Shown here piece after piece: positions 59,688 through 64,000 of a stretch of 64,000 nucleotides of DNA. Origin of the DNA: CADCTB01 sp963768975 (lineage in GTDB: Bacteria; Actinomycetota; Acidimicrobiia; Acidimicrobiales; AC-14); assembly GCA_963768975.1 (NCBI GenBank), contig CAVYKB010000013.1, positions 1 to 64,000 of the forward strand, written 5' to 3'. The notes under the pieces are model-generated. The model saw nothing but the letters and a program-made list of their open reading frames with translations, did no database searches and was not told the DNA's origin. The translations under genes and the position numbers were made by a program. Position 1 is the stretch's first letter. Every line of letters starts with the position of its first letter.

Positions 59688-60243
59688 GGGCTTCAGCCGC
59701 GGCGAGTCTGTCCCGCTTGAGCGCGGTGTCGATGCCGACTGTAACAAGAGGGCAGAACGAGACGCTGGCTCATGGCCGGCTATGTCTGTCGTCCGACGGC
59801 CGGCGGGTACAGGCAGGGTCCATTAGGGCCGCATCGCTGTCGCCGAATTGCGAGTGCAGAACGAGCCATCAGGGCGTTGGTAGTGGCCGCGCGCACGCAC
59901 GACAGCTCGTCAACTGCGGAAGTTGGATGCCCTGTGAACCCCGGTTCCGCAGGCCGCTGCGATATGGCGCACCCGGCTGGTGCCGTTATCTGGAGCCGTT
60001 CCGCTGAAAGCGTTACAGGACAGGGCCCGCTGCGTCGTGGATATGTCCACGGAGGGGACGCAAGCTGGTGCTCCACAGGAAACTGCGGCATGGAACAAGC
60101 GGCATGACATCGGCTGCATGGGAGAATCGCTCCAGATAACCGTGTCCACGACGAAGCTTCAGGGCCTCCTCGGCTACGTCGAGGACGCCCTCCCGCCGGC
60201 TCCAGCTCTGTGCCGATGTCGGGCAGCTTGGAGTTGACCCGGA
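59688..60243. other. Gap of about 550 bp without a convincing gene
   Basis: No credible start, ribosome site, motif or strong hairpin. Base composition looks more even than in the neighbours, which fits a decayed or acquired stretch. Confidence 0.45.
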
Positions 60244-60612
60244 TTGGCGGACAGGTTGCTTGCGTCGTCGTGCCTCTCAGGCGGCGGTGCCCTTGTGTCA
60301 CGGCCTCGAAGCGCGCCTATCCTCGACGCCCTTGCGGCCGACGCCGAAGCCGCTCAGGTCGTCGGCGGGGCGGTCGTCCGAGGATTGGGCGCGTCCGCCA
60401 GGCGCACTGAGGACTGGACCTCGTTGCTCGACCGCCTCTTAACCTTTCCCGGCGTCTCGACCCTGGCAGACGAGATCTCGCAACTGCTCGAGGACAGTTC
60501 GCGCAACCGAGAGAGCGGGTTCGGGCCCGAGAACCTCGAAGCGGGCCGGCGGCTCGCCAACGCAGCGTGGCCGCCTCTGTCTGGGCGACCGTCGGCGCCG
60601 GCGATTGGCTGA
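60244..60612 (+). CDS. Possible hypothetical protein or gene fragment
   Basis: 122 residues. The middle looks protein-like (DALAADAEAAQVVGGAVVRG, DWTSLLDRLLTFPGVSTLAD, ISQLLEDSSRN). A second frame just beyond (WLSQAINSGFGRIAEFWLRS) may continue it after a lost base near 60575. No family recognised, no ribosome site. Could be the remnant of a larger gene. Confidence 0.3.
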   Translation: MADRLLASSCLSGGGALVSRPRSAPILDALAADAEAAQVVGGAVVRGLGASARRTEDWTSLLDRLLTFPGVSTLADEISQLLEDSSRNRESGFGPENLEAGRRLANAAWPPLSGRPSAPAIG

Positions 60613-60689
60613 GCCAGGCGATCAATAGCGGGTTCGGGCGGATCGCCGAGTTCTGGCTGCGCAGCATCTCGATCGAGATTCAGGCGTCG

Positions 60690-61300
60690 GGCGACGCGTG
60701 GGCGGGTCTCGACGAGACGAGTCTGCCAACAGACACTCCAGCACCACGACGCCCAGAAGTGGTGGATCATTGCTTGGAGAAGGCCTCAGACGAGTTCGAC
60801 TACCAGTCCCCGGACGTCACTCCACGGGAGCCGCACCCATATCATTTCTACGACGGAATTGCCTTCGACCGCATCATCCCGGGATTCGTCATCCAAGGGT
60901 GGCGACCCACAGCAGACGGGCCTCGGCGGGCCCGGCTATCGCTTCGAGGACGAGCTGCCCCGAGCAGGGCGATACAAGATCGGCTCGCTGGCCATGGCCA
61001 ACTCTGGCCCCAACACCAACGGCAGCCAATTCTTCCTCATTTCGGGCGACGCCGGCACCCAGTTTGCCTCCGAGCTACTCGTTGTTCGGACAGGTCACAC
61101 AGCGACTCGATGTGCTCAAGGCCATCGAGAGTGTGGGCATCCCGGGCACACAGGACGGCAAGCCGAGCGAGGTCGTCACGATCAGGTCCATCACGATCAC
61201 GGAGTCCTTAGAAGACAAGGACCTACAGCCCCCGCCCGGCACCAAGGCGAGGCCGGCGGGCCGGTGTGGCCCCGCACGCCCGCCAGGGAAGACGCGGTGA
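60690..61300 (+). pseudogene. Cyclophilin-type peptidyl-prolyl isomerase remnant
   Basis: Pieces in three frames give HFYDGIAFDRIIPGFVIQG, DPQQTGLGGPGYRFEDELP, SLAMANSGPNTNGSQFFLIS and LFGQVTQRLDVLKAIES, the core of bacterial cyclophilins, including the active-site FDRIIPGFVIQG. The first third of the domain before YDG is missing or scrambled, and indels occur near 60898 and 61075. In a region with little intact coding this looks like decay. Confidence 0.65.
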
Positions 61301-61321
61301 GCGTGGCGGGGCAAGGGGGGA

Positions 61322-62092
61322 TCAACCGACCGAGAGGCGCACGAGAATGGTGTTGTCGATCTCCAGGTCGGAGCCCCAGATGAATCGAGCACTGCTGTCC
61401 CAGCTGATGTCGTCGTAGCCGCCCTTCGGACTCACCTGCGCAGCCGACCATTCCGTGGCGTCGGCCCAACCGCTGTGGTCGAGGCCCGGTTCCGCCCAGC
61501 CGGAGGGCGTGTCGAGGTTCTCGTGCTCACAGGTGGCGTCGGGATCGGGGTCGTCAGCGCACGCAGGGTTCAGCGGCGCCCGCTGAACCACCAGCACAGA
61601 CCAGCCGGAGTTGGTCGCCGCCACCACCTCACCGCTCGCCGTGTCCGTGACCTGTGCGATCAGGCCCCCGTCGCCCATCTGCTGGTTCGGTTCTCCGATG
61701 TACTCGATGCCGGAGTCGGTCTCCTTGAAGTCCTTAGCCTCGATCGCGATCGTGAACGGGTAGGTAGCGTCGAACGTGAACGTCTCCGCGTTGAAGGAGC
61801 GCTCGGTGGTGATGGGGACCGAGTCCTCGCCGATGAGCTCACCGTCGACGTAAACCGCCATCCAGTTGTCGGCCCACACGTCGATCTTGAACGTCACCGG
61901 AGTCTTCGAGACGGCGGGCCGATCCATCGTGGAGTTGTCGGTCGACGTCGGCCCGTCGCCGGCGGCAGTGGTTGCGGTATCCGATGAGGTGCTGCAGCCG
62001 GCGGCGAGCGCAGCGAGAACGACGACGACGAGAAGCAGGCGGCGGCCGAGTCCGGACAGCCGGGCCGCGACGGCGATGTGCGGGCGTTTCAT
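61322..62092 (-). CDS. Lipoprotein with PEGA/carbohydrate-binding-like domain
   Basis: 256 residues. The ATG at 62092 overlaps the stop of the peroxidase gene (ATGA). Lipobox ALAAGCSTS (Cys about 33) after a basic start. The mature part is beta-rich: VTFKIDVWADNWMAVYVDGE, SFNAETFTFDATYPFTIAIE, GLIAQVTDTASGEVVAATNS, then CADDPDPDATCEH and ARFIWGSDLEIDNTILVRLS. It resembles the galactose-binding-like sandwich often attached to secreted enzymes. Coupling suggests it works with the peroxidase. Confidence 0.7.
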   Translation of the reverse strand: MKRPHIAVAARLSGLGRRLLLVVVVLAALAAGCSTSSDTATTAAGDGPTSTDNSTMDRPAVSKTPVTFKIDVWADNWMAVYVDGELIGEDSVPITTERSFNAETFTFDATYPFTIAIEAKDFKETDSGIEYIGEPNQQMGDGGLIAQVTDTASGEVVAATNSGWSVLVVQRAPLNPACADDPDPDATCEHENLDTPSGWAEPGLDHSGWADATEWSAAQVSPKGGYDDISWDSSARFIWGSDLEIDNTILVRLSVG

Positions 62093-64000
62093 GAGGTCAG
62101 CCTCGCCCAAGCCCGTGAGATAACCCTGTGAGGTGCGTCACTTGTGATGACCGACCCGGCTACCTCTCGTCTGATCTGGCGCCGGCGGCCATCCGGTCGG
62201 TCCATGTCTGGGAGCGTTGCCGCCGTCCCGTCCGGGTCCCGACCGGTCTCGTCTGCAAGGTCGAGCGTGGCCTCCGGCGCGGGAGGGATGACGAACACGT
62301 TCGCCGGGAGCCCGGCGCGGTCGACGTCGGTGTTGTCGGCGATCAGATCGCCCAGCGTGCGGCGATAGTCGATGCCGTAGCGCTCGGCGATGTCGTCGAG
62401 CACCGGGTCGTTGTCGTAGAAGAACCGATCGCCGTCGCGCAGCGCAGTGAACTGGTTCGTCCACATGGCGAGCTGGAGCTCACCGAACTCTGTCCCGACG
62501 ATGTGGGGCTCGGAGACCATGCCGGTGAACGCATCGACGGAGTCGACGCCGCCGAAGATCGCCTTGAGCCGAGCAGCCGTCGTGGTCCGCCGTGTTGCGA
62601 CGACGGTGCTCGTTTCCGCGGCATCGCTTCCGGGCCTCAGCAGGTTCCCGTCGGCGTCTCGAAGCTCGATGAAGTCCAAGATGTCGGGATCGTCGATCGG
62701 GTTCGCGGCGTCGATCTCGGGGTCGTCGGGGAACTCCTCGGTAGCCTCGCCGGTCAGCTGTGCGAACGAGCTGACGCGTGACAGTCCGAGCGCTTCGCGC
62801 AGGTCGTTGTAGCTCGGCATGCCGTGATCGGCGCCGCGCATCACGTCGAGCGCTCCCAGGTCGTTGACGCCGGTGAAGCAGCCCGCGATCCCCGAGCCGT
62901 CGATGCAGCTGGCTGGATCCTTCACCTCGGGGCCAGGGACCTGGAACAGCACGCTCCGGAGCTGGTTGTCGATCTGTTCGTCGTTGGCGTAGGCCGATTC
63001 GGACGCGAGCCCAGCGAGCAGATTGCCGAGCCCGATCTGCCTCAGCAGGCCTGGATTGCCGAAGGCGGCGTTCAGCGGCACCGCCAGCTCGGCGACGTCG
63101 CCGTCCACGGTCACCTCGACGCCCTGCGCTTCGAGGGCGGCGATTTCCTCCTCGCTCACCTTGGAGAGCTCCATCACGGCCTCGAACTCACCGTGGATCT
63201 GGGAGTGCGCCCGGTAGCCAACGGTCGCGAACTCGTTGGTGATGGACGGATCGACGCTCTGGTCGTAGCCGTCGTAGGCGGGCAGAACGACGCCCATCGA
63301 AGGGAGGAACTCGGTGTAGGTGATGTACTGCTGCAGCGCGGACACGACCCGCCGGGCGACCTCGAACTTGGTCTGCTCGTCCACGTCCTCGGGCAGCGCC
63401 TCGACGATCCGATTGTGCTCCCGCAGGAACAGGGTCTGCACCGCCGTGAGGCCCAGGTTCTCGTTGGCCCGGACGTCGCCGGCGATCACCGCCGCTGACG
63501 CGTTCCCGAAGAGCCTGCCCATCAGTTCCATGGCCGGCGGGTCGTCATCTGGCCGCGCCGCGGAGGTCGGCAGGTAGCCGTCGACCTCCAGCAGCGCGGC
63601 ATCGTTGTTGGAGGGGTCACCATCGAGCCGTCCGGCGCGCAGCCAGTCCAACCGCTCCTCTGATCCGCCGTACACGGCCCACGCGTCGATGAACGAGCTG
63701 ACTGTGTTCACCTGCTCGCGCCTCGTATCGGTCCCGGTACCCTCGGCGGCCGCAGAGCGGGTGGACACGATCGGGCCAAGGTCGTTGGTGAACTCCTCAA
63801 GCGGGTCGTCCTCGTCGAAGGCGACCTCGATCTCCTCGTCGCCGATCTCGCGCAGACCGATGGTGTGGTCGAGGAACTGGCCCCACACGAAGGTCCACTG
63901 GGTGACGCCGTTCTCCGAGAAGATGTTCTGATTCGAGTCGTTGAAGATCCGGTTGCTCACGTACCGCTCTGGCGGCCCGTCGGCCGGCTCGGAGAGCCCG
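62089..64000 (-). CDS. Animal-type haem peroxidase (5' end beyond the window)
   Basis: At least 636 residues; the frame stays open to the right edge (PPERYVSNRIFND). Family marks: VTQWTFVWGQFLDHTIGL with the distal His, LFLREHNRIVEALPEDV, ITYTEFLPSMGV, and YRAHSQIHGEFEAV, whose His is the likely proximal haem ligand, then QIDNQLRSVLFQ, RGADHGMPSYNDLREALGL and MWTNQFTALRDGDRFFYDND. Bacterial members are secreted and oxidise halides or organic substrates. The end of the gene overlaps a lipoprotein gene. Confidence 0.93.
   Translation of the reverse strand, partial: GLSEPADGPPERYVSNRIFNDSNQNIFSENGVTQWTFVWGQFLDHTIGLREIGDEEIEVAFDEDDPLEEFTNDLGPIVSTRSAAAEGTGTDTRREQVNTVSSFIDAWAVYGGSEERLDWLRAGRLDGDPSNNDAALLEVDGYLPTSAARPDDDPPAMELMGRLFGNASAAVIAGDVRANENLGLTAVQTLFLREHNRIVEALPEDVDEQTKFEVARRVVSALQQYITYTEFLPSMGVVLPAYDGYDQSVDPSITNEFATVGYRAHSQIHGEFEAVMELSKVSEEEIAALEAQGVEVTVDGDVAELAVPLNAAFGNPGLLRQIGLGNLLAGLASESAYANDEQIDNQLRSVLFQVPGPEVKDPASCIDGSGIAGCFTGVNDLGALDVMRGADHGMPSYNDLREALGLSRVSSFAQLTGEATEEFPDDPEIDAANPIDDPDILDFIELRDADGNLLRPGSDAAETSTVVATRRTTTAARLKAIFGGVDSVDAFTGMVSEPHIVGTEFGELQLAMWTNQFTALRDGDRFFYDNDPVLDDIAERYGIDYRRTLGDLIADNTDVDRAGLPANVFVIPPAPEATLDLADETGRDPDGTAATLPDMDRPDGRRRQIRREVAGSVITSDAPHRVISRAWARLTS

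Overview
The window is GC-rich (about 70% by eye), with GTG and TTG starts common and many ATGA/GTGA stop-start overlaps. That suits an actinobacterium. The gene content (a group 1h/5 high-affinity [NiFe] hydrogenase, CtaG, YkuD lipoproteins, many Thr/Pro linkers) fits an uncultured soil- or freshwater-type lineage, possibly Acidimicrobiia, but nothing here proves the class. No rRNA, tRNA, CRISPR array or insertion sequence was recognised.

Layout. 1-2.2 kb: end of an acyl-CoA dehydrogenase, a PhnD-like binding protein and a TusA-ferritin-like protein, all carrying indels. 2.3-3.9 kb (minus): a CooC/MinD-type ATPase, a PadR regulator and a Cys-tailed winged-helix protein. 4.1-12.5 kb: the hydrogenase operon, containing hhyS, hhyL, a degenerate protease-like protein, a NifU-type scaffold, a conserved hypothetical, the maturation protease, a TPR protein, another hypothetical and a degenerate biotin-ligase-like protein. 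From the NifU-like gene onward most junctions overlap. 12.6-13.8 kb: a 90-residue protein and a second ATPase. 14-19.6 kb: small membrane-anchored heptad-repeat proteins around two lipoprotein or membrane genes. 20-44 kb: cell-surface and envelope genes (two near-identical FtsH genes, four BNR-propeller proteins, kelch, L,D-transpeptidase, CtaG, zinc efflux, peptide/nickel-binding lipoprotein) and two more ATPases. 44-59 kb: housekeeping and stress genes, an MmpL/TetR operon, a rhodanese-CBS protein, a phosphoesterase and a WD40 protein. 59.7-64 kb: a sparse, decayed stretch, then a lipoprotein and an animal-type haem peroxidase that runs off the edge.

Main discovery candidate. Three genes are interrupted by in-frame TGA codons that fall on conserved cysteine positions, with the reading frame continuing perfectly on both sides. 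They are the ATPase at 12999-13766 (Sec-x-Cys in the CxC motif), the ATPase at 41123-41863 (both motif cysteines replaced, Sec-x-Sec) and the rhodanese-CBS protein at 50661-51488. A paralogous ATPase at 2295-3068 has ordinary Cys codons at the same site. Each interrupted gene has a short hairpin with a G-U-containing loop about 20-25 nt after the TGA, where a bacterial SECIS loop belongs. This points to undescribed selenoproteins. Two are P-loop ATPases whose CxC is, in CooC, a nickel site, and they sit in a window with a nickel hydrogenase.

Sequence quality caveat. About nine other genes, including hhyL, carry one-base indels that look like unpolished long-read errors. The TGA cases differ in kind: they are substitutions in frame, and always at Cys sites.
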